Assembly (NCBI GenBank): GCA_036558645.1
Contig: DATBFG010000009.1
Location: forward strand, 1 to 64,000
Direction: 5' to 3'
Length of the DNA: 64,000 bases
Origin: DATBFG01 sp036558645
GTDB lineage: Bacteria > Acidobacteriota > Terriglobia > Terriglobales > Acidobacteriaceae
Positions 8,540 through 17,278 of the stretch are shown piece by piece. The notes beneath the pieces were generated by a model. It saw nothing but the letters and a program-made list of their open reading frames with translations. It did not search any database and was not told where the DNA came from. The translations under genes were made by a program, and so were the position numbers. The first letter of the stretch is position 1. Every line of letters begins with the position of its first letter.

Positions 8540-9637
8540 CTATTTTGGAGGGGACTGCCGGTTCATCGCCAGTGCGTACATCCGGTGAAAGGCGTGTACG
8601 CCGTTTTCTTGCTTCACGCTATAACGGCCCCGTTCATAACTGCGAGAATGCAGATTTTTTTGCACGGTTTCGCAGATTCGCACATCTTCGACTTGAATCT
8701 CGTCGCTGAACTTCACTGAGGAGCGGGCAGCTTCGGTGCCCAGATTCTCTGCCGGCAAGTACCACTCGAAAATTGCCAGCGAGCGATCAGCGTCGATAGG
8801 CAGGACGATGTTGAGCGAGACGTTGTCGGGGTAGCAGTTGAGCATCCAGTTGGGGAAAATCCAGAAGTAGTCGGTGGTGAGATCTTCGCGAGCTTCCTGG
8901 TAACGGCGAGGAGTGGCATCCCCTGGCTGAGCACCGCGAATAGGGCTGAACTGGCGGACATAGTTCGGATATGGCTCGACCGTATAAGCGTTGTAGTCGA
9001 GTTCGCGGTTGAGACTGGGGTGAACGCTGGGGAGATGGTATCCCTCGAGGTAGTTGTCGACGTAGGTCTTCCAGTTGCACTTCATGTCATAGGTCCGGCG
9101 CTCGAAGAGCTTCATGCGATCGAGGCCGAAACGGCCGGCTTGGCGAGGAAGATGGCCGAAGCTTTCGAGAAGGGGCAGGGCGTTGTTGTCAAGATTCACA
9201 AAGATGAGATTGGACCACTCTTCGACGCGTACGGGCCGGAGAGAGAAATCGGCGGCCCGGAAGCCCGGCTGCCCTTCGAACTCGGGGGCGGAAATCAGCG
9301 ACCCGTCGAGGTTGTAGGTCCAGCCGTGATAGCCGCAGCGGAAGAGCTTGCGCGAGCCGCAGCCTTCGGCCGGCGGTCCAGCGCGGTGGCGACACACGTT
9401 ATAGAAGCAGCGAAGTTCGCCTTGGAGTCCGCGAGCGATCAGCAGAGACTCACCGCACAAGTCGGAGGTAAAGAAGTCGCCGGGATTAACGATCTGGTGG
9501 GCGTGTCCGACGACCTGCCAGGAACGGGCGAAAACACGATCCTTTTCGAGGTAAGCGACTTCCGGATCGACATAATATTGTGCCGGAACGGACCAGGCGA
9601 CGGATATGTCGGAGTGGATGTCGAAAGGAGTGGCCAT
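8540..9637 (-). CDS. Rieske-type ring-hydroxylating oxygenase, alpha subunit
   Basis: A 365-residue protein. The N-terminal Rieske 2Fe-2S centre is visible as C82-x-H84 in CRHRAG and C101-x2-H104 in CGYHGWTYNLDGSL. The C-terminal catalytic domain keeps the mononuclear-iron histidines H201 and H206 in NYLEGYHLPSVHPSL. The family hydroxylates aromatic rings or demethylates N-methyl compounds using a separate ferredoxin reductase, and none is encoded nearby. The length and the YLEGYHLPSVHP motif recall the choline/carnitine-type oxygenases as well as aromatic dioxygenases, so the substrate is open. ATG at 9637 has no obvious Shine-Dalgarno. It is divergent from the pilin region. Confidence 0.88.
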   Translation of the reverse strand: MATPFDIHSDISVAWSVPAQYYVDPEVAYLEKDRVFARSWQVVGHAHQIVNPGDFFTSDLCGESLLIARGLQGELRCFYNVCRHRAGPPAEGCGSRKLFRCGYHGWTYNLDGSLISAPEFEGQPGFRAADFSLRPVRVEEWSNLIFVNLDNNALPLLESFGHLPRQAGRFGLDRMKLFERRTYDMKCNWKTYVDNYLEGYHLPSVHPSLNRELDYNAYTVEPYPNYVRQFSPIRGAQPGDATPRRYQEAREDLTTDYFWIFPNWMLNCYPDNVSLNIVLPIDADRSLAIFEWYLPAENLGTEAARSSVKFSDEIQVEDVRICETVQKNLHSRSYERGRYSVKQENGVHAFHRMYALAMNRQSPPK

Positions 9638-9943
9638 AGCGTGCGGAGGTCATTGTAAGGCACAAGTTGATAGAAGCCGAAAATGCGCGGGAAACACTTC
9701 GATGCAAGAAATAGAGCTGCTTGCGTTCCAGATCGAAACGAGGGCCGTCCGGATTCCCGAACTGGCAAGGCAAGACTGGAAAAATGGAGTGACGGAAGTT
9801 GTCATAACTGGAGACAAAACGCGGCAAACAGACGCACTTGGGCAAGGTGGTTGGGAGTGACCCATAGTGACCTTTGAGTGATGGTTCGATGAAAAGAAAG
9901 AATCAGGACTTCTGGAATCCATGCCCTTGGTAACTAGGGCGAA
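9638..9943. other. Intergenic region between Rieske and pilin genes
   Basis: About 300 bases without a convincing gene separate the Rieske gene start from the pilin promoter region. Small overlapping frames exist but have neither recognisable domains nor ribosome binding sites. The right edge leads into the candidate sigma-54 promoter at 9944. Confidence 0.6.
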
Positions 9944-9958
9944 TGGCCGATAAAATGC
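9944..9958 (+). promoter_or_regulatory. Candidate sigma-54 promoter of first pilin gene
   Basis: TGGCC-N7-TGC places the invariant GG (9945-9946) and GC (9957-9958) exactly 10 bases apart, the spacing of -24/-12 promoters. It lies 67 bases before the pilin ATG. Pilin genes are often sigma-54 dependent through PilS/PilR. The same layout occurs before the second pilin gene. The match is partial (TGGCC for TGGCA, ATGC for TTGC). Confidence 0.5.
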
Positions 9959-10024
9959 GAATATACGGGGCAATCGGGTCTGATTAAGACCAGAATCTGC
10001 AAAATGGAGAAGAGGGAAAACGAG

Positions 10025-10567
10025 ATGCGGAAACAGAAGGGTTTTTCATTAATTGAGTTGCTGATTGTGGTGGCGATCATCCTGATCATCGCTGCGATCG
10101 CAATCCCGAACTTGCTGCGTGCGCGTATTGCGGCCAACGAGTCGTCTGCCGTCAGCTCAGTTCGTACCATTAACACTGCGCAGGTTACATACCAGTCCGC
10201 TTATCCGACATTCGGGTATGCGAACGTCCTGAGTCAGCTTGGTCCTGGCGGACCGGGATCTGTCTGCCCGGCTGGCGGACCTACCCAGACCAACTCTTGC
10301 TTGATCGACAGCGTTCTGGCGAATGCTACCAGCGGCGCGAATGCTAAGAGCGGTTATTACTTCGCCCTGGCTGCTGCGGCCGGTGCAGGTACGACTCTTA
10401 TCACTCAGTACACGGTTGGCACGGTGCCTGCGGGCTTCAACAACACGGGTGTACGCGACTTCTGCTCGAACGAAGACGCGGTCGTGATGTTTGCTCCTGG
10501 CGCTTCTGGTGCGACCCCGGTTGGTATCGGTGGTTGCGTCCAGCCCGCTTACCTGCCACTGCAGTAA
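10025..10567 (+). CDS. pilA: Type IV major pilin-like protein (PilA)
   Basis: A 180-residue prepilin. The short leader MRKQKG precedes a class III cleavage site, so the mature protein starts with Phe and has Glu at +5 in KGFSLIELLIVVAII, followed by the 20-residue hydrophobic helix that packs in the fibre core. The globular part has two Cys pairs (one around SVCPAGGPTQTNSC, one around DFCSNEDAV and GGCVQP), suggesting disulfides. PilD cleaves and methylates such proteins and PilB/PilC assemble them. I chose the ATG at 10025 because AGAGGG lies upstream; the ATG at 10004 has no binding site and gives an over-long leader. A paralogue with the same N terminus follows. A sigma-54-like promoter and a strong terminator flank it, so it is probably transcribed alone. 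Confidence 0.92.
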   Translation: MRKQKGFSLIELLIVVAIILIIAAIAIPNLLRARIAANESSAVSSVRTINTAQVTYQSAYPTFGYANVLSQLGPGGPGSVCPAGGPTQTNSCLIDSVLANATSGANAKSGYYFALAAAAGAGTTLITQYTVGTVPAGFNNTGVRDFCSNEDAVVMFAPGASGATPVGIGGCVQPAYLPLQ

Positions 10568-10588
10568 GGCAAGTAAGTCTTAACTATC

Positions 10589-10625
10589 AAAGAGCACCGG
10601 ATGCGAATCCGGTGCTCTTTTCTTT
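10589..10625 (+). terminator. Rho-independent terminator of first pilin gene
   Basis: A perfect 14-bp stem (10589-10602 with 10607-10620) closes a GCGA tetraloop of the GNRA type. The right arm ends in TTT and continues into TCTTTT. It begins about 20 bases after the pilin stop codon. Confidence 0.92.
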
Positions 10626-10860
10626 TGTCCCACTTTCGATTCGGTCCTGGCTCAGTCCGGCCCCATTCATCTCATCTTGCTTCTTCGCATGAGACGGATT
10701 TTCGGATTGTGCGCCTTCGCCCGTCAGGATTTGTCTGCCTTAATGACAATTTGTGTCGATATGGCACGGGCGGGTGGAAGTTCTGTCACCTGAGCCACCT
10801 AGGTGCTTGATTTCAAACGGCTATCGGTGTGACTCGCGATAGTAATAACGGAGCACTGGA

Positions 10861-10876
10861 TGGCCAGCAAAGTGCA
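10861..10876 (+). promoter_or_regulatory. Candidate sigma-54 promoter of second pilin gene
   Basis: TGGCC-N7-TGCA places GG (10862-10863) and GC (10874-10875) exactly 10 bases apart, as in -24/-12 promoters. The pilin ATG follows 45 bases downstream of the GC. The element matches the one before the first pilin gene in its TGGCC and TGC blocks and in spacing. Confidence 0.5.
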
Positions 10877-10919
10877 ATTGAGTAGATGTCAAACAACAGC
10901 AGTTAATAGGAACACTGCA

Positions 10920-11429
10920 ATGAACCGAACAAAAGGTTTCTCGCTCATCGAGCTGCTGATCGTTGTGGCGATCATCCTGATCATCGCCGCGATGGCAATC
11001 CCTAATCTGCTACGCGCCCGGATTGCTGCCAATGAAGCTTCAGCAGCCAATTCGATACGTAAGATTTCAACGGCCGAAGTTGCTTACAGCACGACTTATC
11101 CGACTATCGGATACGCATTACAACTGTCGCATCTTGGCGGAACGCTACCATGCACCCCGGCGGCGACTAGCGCTTGCATCCTGGACTCGGTTCTTTCCAG
11201 CGGAACCAAGGAGGGATATCAGTTTGTTGCTGTCGGCGTACCAACCGGCGGGGCGTCGACGAACACGACGTACACGGCGGGATCTGCTCCCTTGTCGTAC
11301 AACGTCAGCGGTGTACGGAACTTCTGCATGATCACTGATGGCGTGTTGCGCAGCCTGAATCCCGCAGGGCCGGGAACGCCTCCAGCCAACAATGTGGCTA
11401 CGTGCCAGGCTTATCCAACAGCACAATAA
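10920..11429 (+). CDS. pilA: Second type IV pilin-like protein
   Basis: A 169-residue prepilin paralogous to the gene at 10025. After a short leader (MNRTKG) it has the same core FSLIELLIVVAIILIIAA with Glu at +5, and the helix continues NLLRARIAANEASAAN. The C-terminal head differs in sequence but keeps four Cys at matching places (LPCTPAATSAC, NFCMITDG, VATCQAY) and the segment TYPTxGYA, so the pair probably arose by tandem duplication. The ATG at 10920 follows AGGAA at a normal distance; the longer frame from 10860 starts inside the promoter element and is rejected. Its own promoter candidate and terminator allow separate expression from the first pilin, which could give two alternative pilus subunits. 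Confidence 0.92.
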   Translation: MNRTKGFSLIELLIVVAIILIIAAMAIPNLLRARIAANEASAANSIRKISTAEVAYSTTYPTIGYALQLSHLGGTLPCTPAATSACILDSVLSSGTKEGYQFVAVGVPTGGASTNTTYTAGSAPLSYNVSGVRNFCMITDGVLRSLNPAGPGTPPANNVATCQAYPTAQ

Positions 11430-11472
11430 TTGGGGTTTGGCGAGTGACTCGGGGGAGGGTCATGAGCCGAGT

Positions 11473-11499
11473 GGCCGGGACGAGAGTCCCGGCCTTTTT
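11473..11499 (+). terminator. Rho-independent terminator of second pilin gene
   Basis: A perfect 9-bp GC-rich stem, GGCCGGGAC (11473-11481) with GTCCCGGCC (11486-11494), closes a GAGA tetraloop of the GNRA type and runs straight into five T residues. Confidence 0.92.
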
Positions 11500-11593
11500 A
11501 CTTTGGTAACTCCATCTTCTGTACTCCTTGATGAACCATGGCTGCAAACTTCCATATAATTTTAGGCGTCCAAATTCAAGCTACATTGTCCGC

Positions 11594-12535
11594 ATGCCAG
11601 CTATTGAGATCCTGGGACTCGAGAAAACCTATTTAACGGGCTTTTGGCGAAAGCGCCCTAAGCAGGCGTTGAAGCCACTTCACTTGTCGGTGGAGGAGGG
11701 CGAGATCTTCGGGTTTCTTGGTCCGAACGGCGCTGGAAAAACCACGACACTCAAGCTGCTCATGGGACTCGTCTTCCCGACCTCGGGAACGGCCCGGATT
11801 CTGGACAGAGAGATACACGATCCACTGGTGAAGGCGCAAATTGGCTTCCTGCCCGAGCAGCCTTATTTCTACGACTACCTGACGGCACGCGAGCTTCTCG
11901 ATTACTACGGGCAACTGTCCAGGGTAGCGGCAAGGGATCGGCCACGAAAGATTGAAAGTGTACTTGCTCAAGTTGGTTTGGCAGATGCCGGTAATCTGCA
12001 GTTGCGCAAGTTCTCGAAAGGAATGCTGCAGCGCGTAGGCATCGCGCAGGCCATTCTGCACGATCCTAGACTTGTCTTCTTCGACGAGCCGATGTCCGGA
12101 CTTGATCCAATGGGGCGCCGCGAAGTGCGCGACCTGATGGAGGAATTAAAGCAAGCGGGAAAGACGGTATTTTTCTCGACGCATATTCTTTCAGACGCAG
12201 AGGCACTTTGCGATCGAGTAGCGATTATTCATGGTGGCGAGTTGCGCGGCGTAGGAGCGATTCCCGAGCTAACCTCGAGCGTTCACGGAAAGGTAGAAGT
12301 GGTCTGGCAGGGCACGCGAATTCCAGCGTCGTTGCACGCCATGGGGGCCGAGTGTCATGTGAGCGCTGATTCGGTACGGGCCATTATTCCGGAAGAAAGG
12401 CAAGAGCAGACCATCGATGCATTGCGACACGAAAATATGAGGCTCGTCTCGATCGTGCCGTTGCGCAGTTCTCTTGAAGATTACTATCTGCAAAAGCTAA
12501 AACCGAATGGAGTGGCCGCGGGAGCGGAACGATGA
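11594..12535 (+). CDS. ABC transporter ATP-binding protein
   Basis: A 313-residue ABC ATPase of the ABC-2 (drug/Nod/antibiotic-type exporter) class. It shows Walker A GPNGAGKTT, a Q-loop (FLPEQPYFYD), the signature FSKGMLQRVGIAQ, Walker B LVFFDEPMSGLDP and the switch His in FFSTHILSD. The C-terminal 90 residues form the extension typical of this group. The ATG at 11594 begins MPAIEILGLEKTY, where homologues begin; the longer frame from 11528 has no support. No clear Shine-Dalgarno precedes it. Its stop overlaps the permease start by 4 bases (ATGA), so the two are translationally coupled and form one exporter. Confidence 0.9.
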   Translation: MPAIEILGLEKTYLTGFWRKRPKQALKPLHLSVEEGEIFGFLGPNGAGKTTTLKLLMGLVFPTSGTARILDREIHDPLVKAQIGFLPEQPYFYDYLTARELLDYYGQLSRVAARDRPRKIESVLAQVGLADAGNLQLRKFSKGMLQRVGIAQAILHDPRLVFFDEPMSGLDPMGRREVRDLMEELKQAGKTVFFSTHILSDAEALCDRVAIIHGGELRGVGAIPELTSSVHGKVEVVWQGTRIPASLHAMGAECHVSADSVRAIIPEERQEQTIDALRHENMRLVSIVPLRSSLEDYYLQKLKPNGVAAGAER

Positions 12536-13308
12536 ACACCAGCATCGCACACATTGCCCGCAACACTTTTCGCGAAGCCGTACGCGACCGCGTGCTTTAT
12601 AACCTAATCGCATTCGCGCTGCTGATGACCGGAGCGGCCGTTCTGATCGGGCGCATTTCAATCGGCATCGAGAGACTGGTTGTCATTAATCTGGGGCTTA
12701 CAGCGGTATCGCTGTTCGGAATTGTGATTGCCATTTTTATCGGCATTGGGCTGGTTTCCAAAGAAATTGAAAAACGTACGTTGTACACGGTCCTTTCGCG
12801 CCCGGTGAGGCGCTGGGAGTTCATCGTAGGCAAGTTTCTTGGGCTGGCAGGCACGTTGGTGGTGAACACCTTCTTCATGGCCATTGGAGTGTTCGCTGCC
12901 CTGCTCTATGTCGCGCATCACTTCGAGGGTAGCGATGCCTGGGTGCTGGTGGCGCTGTATTTCATTATTCTGCAGTTTTTGATCATTACCGCGCTGGCCC
13001 TGCTGTTCTCTTCGTTTTCCTCGCCGTTGCTCGCGGCGGTTTTTGCATTCTCAATGTTTGTGATCGGCACCTTTTCCGAGGATCTGCGTGGCTTTGCCGG
13101 ATTGACGGAAGGGTTCACCCGTTGGCTGACGATGGGCGTGGCATACCTGGTGCCGAATTTTTCCGCACTGAACGTGATCAGTTCGGTCGCGCACCAGCAA
13201 CCGGTGGAAGGACGTCTTATCCTCTACAACACTGCGTATGCGTTGTGCTATGCGGTGGTCGCGCTGTCAGGAGCGGTGCTGGTGTTTGAGCGCCGAAATC
13301 TTAAGTGA
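12532..13308 (+). CDS. ABC-2 type transporter permease
   Basis: A 258-residue integral membrane protein with six hydrophobic segments, starting with NLIAFALLMTGAAVLIG and ending with ALCYAVVALSGAVLVF. The pattern, including GIGLVSKEIEKRTLYTVLSRPVRRWEFIVGKF, is that of NosY/ABC-2-type permeases. It partners the ATPase whose stop codon overlaps its start, and its own stop overlaps the next gene's GTG by 4 bases, making a tight three-gene operon. The cargo is unknown. Confidence 0.85.
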   Translation: MNTSIAHIARNTFREAVRDRVLYNLIAFALLMTGAAVLIGRISIGIERLVVINLGLTAVSLFGIVIAIFIGIGLVSKEIEKRTLYTVLSRPVRRWEFIVGKFLGLAGTLVVNTFFMAIGVFAALLYVAHHFEGSDAWVLVALYFIILQFLIITALALLFSSFSSPLLAAVFAFSMFVIGTFSEDLRGFAGLTEGFTRWLTMGVAYLVPNFSALNVISSVAHQQPVEGRLILYNTAYALCYAVVALSGAVLVFERRNLK

Positions 13309-14234
13309 ACTCCACCCAAAAAGTAAGCTGGGTTGCCGGCGCCTTGCTGATTGGGTGCATGGCGACATCTATTCCACTGTTGCGACAAATGGATGCCATG
13401 CGCTCCGGATCCAGCCTCGAAGAAGTGCTCTACATTCCGTCGGGAAAAGTGCTCAAGCGCATGAGCCTGGGATACGAAGGGCTGCTCGCTGATGTCTACT
13501 GGACACGCGCCGTGCAGTATTTCGGAGATCGTCATCGCACCGGCGCGAAGGAATATGCGCTACTGGGGCCGCTGCTAGAGATCACGACCAGTTTGGACCC
13601 GCATCTTCTGGTGGCGTACGACTACGGATGCACGTTTTTGTCACCGCCACCACCGAACGGAGCTGGGCAACCAGCGCGTGCAATCAAGTTGACGAAGTAT
13701 GGAATCCAACACAATCCGAACGAGTGGAAGTTGTACTACCAGCTCGGATTCATCAACTACATGGATCTGCATGACTACGCTGCCGCCGCCCAGGCATTTA
13801 ACGAGGGGTCCAAAGTTCCAAATGCTCATCCTTTTCTAAAGGTTCTGGCGGCACAGATGGCAGAGCATGCGGGGGAACGGCAAACTGCGTTCATGTTGTG
13901 GTCTGCTGCCTACCAGACGGCGACAGAGAGTTCGATCAAGGCGAATGCAGCGGCGCACATTCGCGCGCTGCAGGTAGACGAAGACGTGAGCACGCTTGAG
14001 CGCATGGTAACGGCCTATCGGCAAAAGATTGGGCGTTTGCCGATAAGCTTTGATGAACTACATGCAACTGGATTGCTGAGAAGTACGCCGGTCGATCCGC
14101 TGGGACATCCGTACAAGCTGATGGCAGATGGACGAATTGAAGTCGCCACTCCAGATGACCTGCCGTTCATAACGAAGGGTATTCCTCCCGGATACAAGCC
14201 TGCAGATGTGCCAAAGTTCTTGCCCACGGACTAG
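13305..14234 (+). CDS. TPR-like protein of the ABC operon
   Basis: A 309-residue protein beginning with GTG inside the permease stop (GTGA overlap). One N-terminal hydrophobic segment (VAGALLIGCMATSIPLL) should anchor it or act as a signal sequence. The middle part is helical and TPR-like: EWKLYYQLGFINYMDLHDYAAAAQAFNEGSK and KVLAAQMAEHAGERQTAFMLWSAAYQTA resemble paired repeat helices. A C-terminal part with LPISFDELHATGLLRSTPVDPLG resembles the tail seen in pilin-like secretion proteins and in PulG-type domains. It is probably a periplasmic accessory of the ABC exporter. The family is not otherwise recognised. Confidence 0.7.
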   Translation: MNSTQKVSWVAGALLIGCMATSIPLLRQMDAMRSGSSLEEVLYIPSGKVLKRMSLGYEGLLADVYWTRAVQYFGDRHRTGAKEYALLGPLLEITTSLDPHLLVAYDYGCTFLSPPPPNGAGQPARAIKLTKYGIQHNPNEWKLYYQLGFINYMDLHDYAAAAQAFNEGSKVPNAHPFLKVLAAQMAEHAGERQTAFMLWSAAYQTATESSIKANAAAHIRALQVDEDVSTLERMVTAYRQKIGRLPISFDELHATGLLRSTPVDPLGHPYKLMADGRIEVATPDDLPFITKGIPPGYKPADVPKFLPTD

Positions 14235-14396
14235 AAGCAGTCGTCAGCTATCAGTCGTCAGTCAAACATATAAAGAAAGCAACGGCGAATGTTCATCGGC
14301 AAGCGAAGCAGGTCTTCCGCTGCGCTCGGCTGGCACCTAGCGTTCTACGGATGACTGCTTCCATTGAACTGCCGCACGTCTGATTCCGGTTAACAT

Positions 14397-15188
14397 TTGA
14401 GCGTGCCAGAGGTTCCACAGGGAGCGCTAAGTATCGCGGGAGTGGTTCGGGCGTGGTGGGGAGAGAACCGCCGCCAACGGGGATTTCTCTCTACCGCGCG
14501 GGACTTCGCTTCCAGGGTGCTGGAATTTGTGCGGGAATCGTTTCCTGACCGTAAACGGCAACGCTACGGCGACATCGATTTCGATTGGGACTACCGGGTC
14601 GATACGACGTGCGCGAACGTCGGCTGGAGAGATCGACTCCTGGGGATGTTCCTTTCCCCGTACCAAGCTACCGAGCCTGCATTTTTTCACGAGATGTTCC
14701 AGGCATTGGCCATCGATTTCTCGCAGTTCACTTTTATCGACTTGGGCTCGGGAAAGGGCCGCACGCTGTTGATGGCAGCGGACTATCCCTTCCGCCGGAT
14801 CGTTGGGTTGGAATTAGTGCCAACTTTGCATGCCGCTGCAGTTAAGAATATTGAGATCTACAAGAGTGAGAATCGGAGATGCTTTGCCGTCGAATCGATC
14901 TGCGCTGATGCCAGGCAGTTCGTATTTCCGCCCGAGCCTACGGTGCTTTACTTGTTCAATCCGCTGCCTCCGGAGGGCCTAGCGAAAGTGGTTGCGAATT
15001 TGGAGAAGTCTCTGGACGAGCATCCGAGGGTGCTCTACGTCCTTTATCACAATCCGTCGCTAGAGCGAATCTTGGTGGGAAACCACACCCTGAAGAGAGT
15101 CTCCGGAACGCATCAGTACGTCATCTATGTCGCCGAAACGCAACAGGTTCCCGGTCTGACACCCGAAAGGGACGAAAACGGCGTCTAA
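14397..15188 (+). CDS. SAM-dependent methyltransferase
   Basis: A 263-residue class I methyltransferase. Motif I is FIDLGSGKGRTLL, followed by the acidic end of strand 2 in IVGLELVPTLHAAA, a motif-II-like strand VESICADARQF and a post-motif VLYLFNPLPPEGL. The N-terminal 90 residues are Arg-rich and helical. The substrate is unknown. The start may be TTG at 14397 or GTG at 14403, and neither has a strong ribosome binding site. It is followed 39 bases later by lolA but has no evident functional tie to it. Confidence 0.75.
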   Translation: MSVPEVPQGALSIAGVVRAWWGENRRQRGFLSTARDFASRVLEFVRESFPDRKRQRYGDIDFDWDYRVDTTCANVGWRDRLLGMFLSPYQATEPAFFHEMFQALAIDFSQFTFIDLGSGKGRTLLMAADYPFRRIVGLELVPTLHAAAVKNIEIYKSENRRCFAVESICADARQFVFPPEPTVLYLFNPLPPEGLAKVVANLEKSLDEHPRVLYVLYHNPSLERILVGNHTLKRVSGTHQYVIYVAETQQVPGLTPERDENGV

Positions 15189-15227
15189 AATAGTAGTGAT
15201 AGGCCTTCAGCCTGCGAGTGAGAAACC

Positions 15228-15890
15228 TTGAAACTGAGTTCCCTGCTCCTCAAAATCGTTGTCTTAGCATTCGTAGTGCCAGCGCCTGCCGACTCGGTAG
15301 ATGTCCACGAGATTGCCCAAAAGGTCGGCGAGCGTTACAACCATTTGCATACTCTGAGGGCCGACTTCGTCCAGACTTATGCCGGGGCGGGAATGGCTCG
15401 GACGGAATCCGGTACTCTGTTTCTGAAAAAACCCGGCAAGATGCGCTGGGAATACCGTTCTCCAAGAGAAAAGCTGTTTCTAAGCGACGGCAAAGATGCG
15501 TGGTTCTATGTTCCAGGGGATCGACAAGCTAAACACTTGCCAATCAATAAGTTAGATGATTTGCGGTCGCCGCTTGGACTGTTGCTCGGCAAAACTCGAC
15601 TGGAAAAGGAATTGCAGGGATTATCGTTTGCGCCGGATACCACCCCCGTGAACTCCGGCAACGTGGTCTTGCGAGGCGTCCCCCGGAAATTGGAAGAGCG
15701 GGTGAACGAGGTTCTGCTGGAGGTCACCCCGGACTACCGGATAGCGCGGATCGTGATCCAAGAGGTGGATGGCTCGACCACCGAGTTTCGCTTCACAGGA
15801 CAGCAGGAGGACCTTCAGATCGCGGATCAGCAGTTTCGGTTCAGCAGTCCTCCCGGAGTGGAAATTGTTTCCGGGGAGTTGGGACAGTAG
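15228..15890 (+). CDS. lolA: Outer-membrane lipoprotein carrier protein LolA
   Basis: A 220-residue periplasmic protein. A signal peptide (SLLLKIVVLAFVVPAPAD) precedes a LolA-type half-barrel: VGERYNHLHTLRADFVQTY, then GTLFLKKPGKMRWEYRSP and the strand LFLSDGKDAWFYVPGDRQA. LolA carries mature lipoproteins from the LolCDE complex across the periplasm to the outer membrane. The start is TTG at 15228. It stands between a methyltransferase gene and the pilus assembly operon, with 146 bases before pilC, so it is probably its own unit. Its presence supports a diderm organism. Confidence 0.88.
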   Translation: MKLSSLLLKIVVLAFVVPAPADSVDVHEIAQKVGERYNHLHTLRADFVQTYAGAGMARTESGTLFLKKPGKMRWEYRSPREKLFLSDGKDAWFYVPGDRQAKHLPINKLDDLRSPLGLLLGKTRLEKELQGLSFAPDTTPVNSGNVVLRGVPRKLEERVNEVLLEVTPDYRIARIVIQEVDGSTTEFRFTGQQEDLQIADQQFRFSSPPGVEIVSGELGQ

Positions 15891-16036
15891 GCAGCGAGCA
15901 GGGGGCAGTTGAACGGAATTTGTCGAGATCAGCCTGCTGCGGCCATTACTCTCGATAGTTGGTACGGCGCAATTAACCGACGTTTAATGGTTCAGGATGT
16001 TAGACTTGCGGCAAGGATAGTCTTCGGACCCGAAAC

Positions 16037-17242
16037 ATGGCTGAGTTTGTCATAAAGGCGGCAGATGAGCGTGGCCACATGCTGCAGCAGGTGGAGAACG
16101 GCTATTCCGAAGCCGAGATTCGCGAGCGCTTTGTACAGCAGGGATACCTCGTCTACTGGGTTAAGCCGCGAGGGGTGTTCTCCGGTGGGAAGATCCAAAT
16201 CGGCTCGGGCAAGGTTAAGCAAAGCAGCTTTGTGATCTTCAACCAGCAGTTTCTGACGCTGATCAAGGCAGGGTTGCCGATCCTGGCGTCACTTGAGCTG
16301 CTGATCAAGAGACAGAGGGACAGCCGGTTACGCGGCATGCTTGAGAACGTTAAGGATCGGGTGAAGAGCGGTGAGTCGTTGTCGGATGCCTTTTCGGCGC
16401 AGGGGGCGTTTCCCAAGATCTATACGACTACGCTCATGGCCGGAGAGAAAAGCGGCAATATGGAAGAAGTCCTGGCTCGCTATATCTCCTTTCAACGCTT
16501 GGCCCTGACCTTTAAGAAGAAGCTTGCGGTATCGCTGGTCTACCCGGCGCTCCTGATTACGGTTGTATTTTTCATGATGATCTTTCTGGTCACCTACGTG
16601 GTGCCGCAGTTTGCGAAACTTTTTGAAAACCTGAACGCGAAGCTGCCCACGATTACGCTGATCATGCTGGCGGTTGGAACAACAGCGCAGAAGTATGCGC
16701 CATTTGTCGGTATTGTGGCGGTCGGAACGGCGATCCTGCTTTGGCGCTGGAAGAGCACCGACAAAGGCGCCGAAACTATCGACCGGGCGCTTCTCCGCTC
16801 TCCTGTCTTGGGGCCCATTTGGCTGAAGTACCAAGTGGCGAACTTTTCGCGGATGCTTTCGACGCTGTTAGCGGGAGGATTGCCGCTGGTGCCCTCGCTT
16901 GAGACAGCTGGAGCATCCATGAGCAGCCGGCGGATTCTGAACGGTATTGGCCAGGCCGCCATTCGCGTGCGCGAGGGACGATCCCTGGCAAAAAGCCTGG
17001 AAGAGCAGAAGATGTTTCCAGAGCTGTCGGTGGAGATGATCGAGGTAGGAGAATCAACGGGCGCTCTACCGGCCATGTTGAACTCCGTAGCCGAGTTTTA
17101 CGAAGAAGATGTGCAGACCGCGCTAGGCGCGGCGATGGCTTTGATTGAGCCGTTGATCCTGATCGTTATGGCAGTGTTCGTGGGTGGAGTCTTGATTTCG
17201 CTGTACCTGCCCATATTCACGCTGGGGTCGGGGATTCACTAA
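16037..17242 (+). CDS. pilC: Type IV pilus inner-membrane platform protein PilC
   Basis: A 401-residue member of the GspF/PilC family. An N-terminal cytoplasmic region leads into two homologous T2SSF domains, each with the FxxQxxxLxxAGLP pattern: FNQQFLTLIKAGLPILASLELL and FSRMLSTLLAGGLPLVPSLETA. Three hydrophobic segments follow the usual order (residues about 165-190, 215-235 and 370-395). PilC anchors the extension ATPase and moves pilin subunits into the growing fibre. It begins the pil assembly cluster, ahead of pilB, whereas many genomes have pilB-pilT-pilC; no pilT is present here. Confidence 0.93.
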   Translation: MAEFVIKAADERGHMLQQVENGYSEAEIRERFVQQGYLVYWVKPRGVFSGGKIQIGSGKVKQSSFVIFNQQFLTLIKAGLPILASLELLIKRQRDSRLRGMLENVKDRVKSGESLSDAFSAQGAFPKIYTTTLMAGEKSGNMEEVLARYISFQRLALTFKKKLAVSLVYPALLITVVFFMMIFLVTYVVPQFAKLFENLNAKLPTITLIMLAVGTTAQKYAPFVGIVAVGTAILLWRWKSTDKGAETIDRALLRSPVLGPIWLKYQVANFSRMLSTLLAGGLPLVPSLETAGASMSSRRILNGIGQAAIRVREGRSLAKSLEEQKMFPELSVEMIEVGESTGALPAMLNSVAEFYEEDVQTALGAAMALIEPLILIVMAVFVGGVLISLYLPIFTLGSGIH

Positions 17243-17278
17243 AAGCAATTAAACCCATGGTTGGGCAGGTAAGCGGGA

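Noticed and set aside
9020..9658. Plus-strand frame (212 codons) opposite the Rieske oxygenase
   Set aside because: It overlaps the Rieske and catalytic iron motifs on the other strand and has no recognisable features.
10735..10810. TGGCACG sequence near 10759 as a sigma-54 promoter
   Set aside because: The -24-like half is good but there is no GC at the required distance; the element at 10861 fits better.
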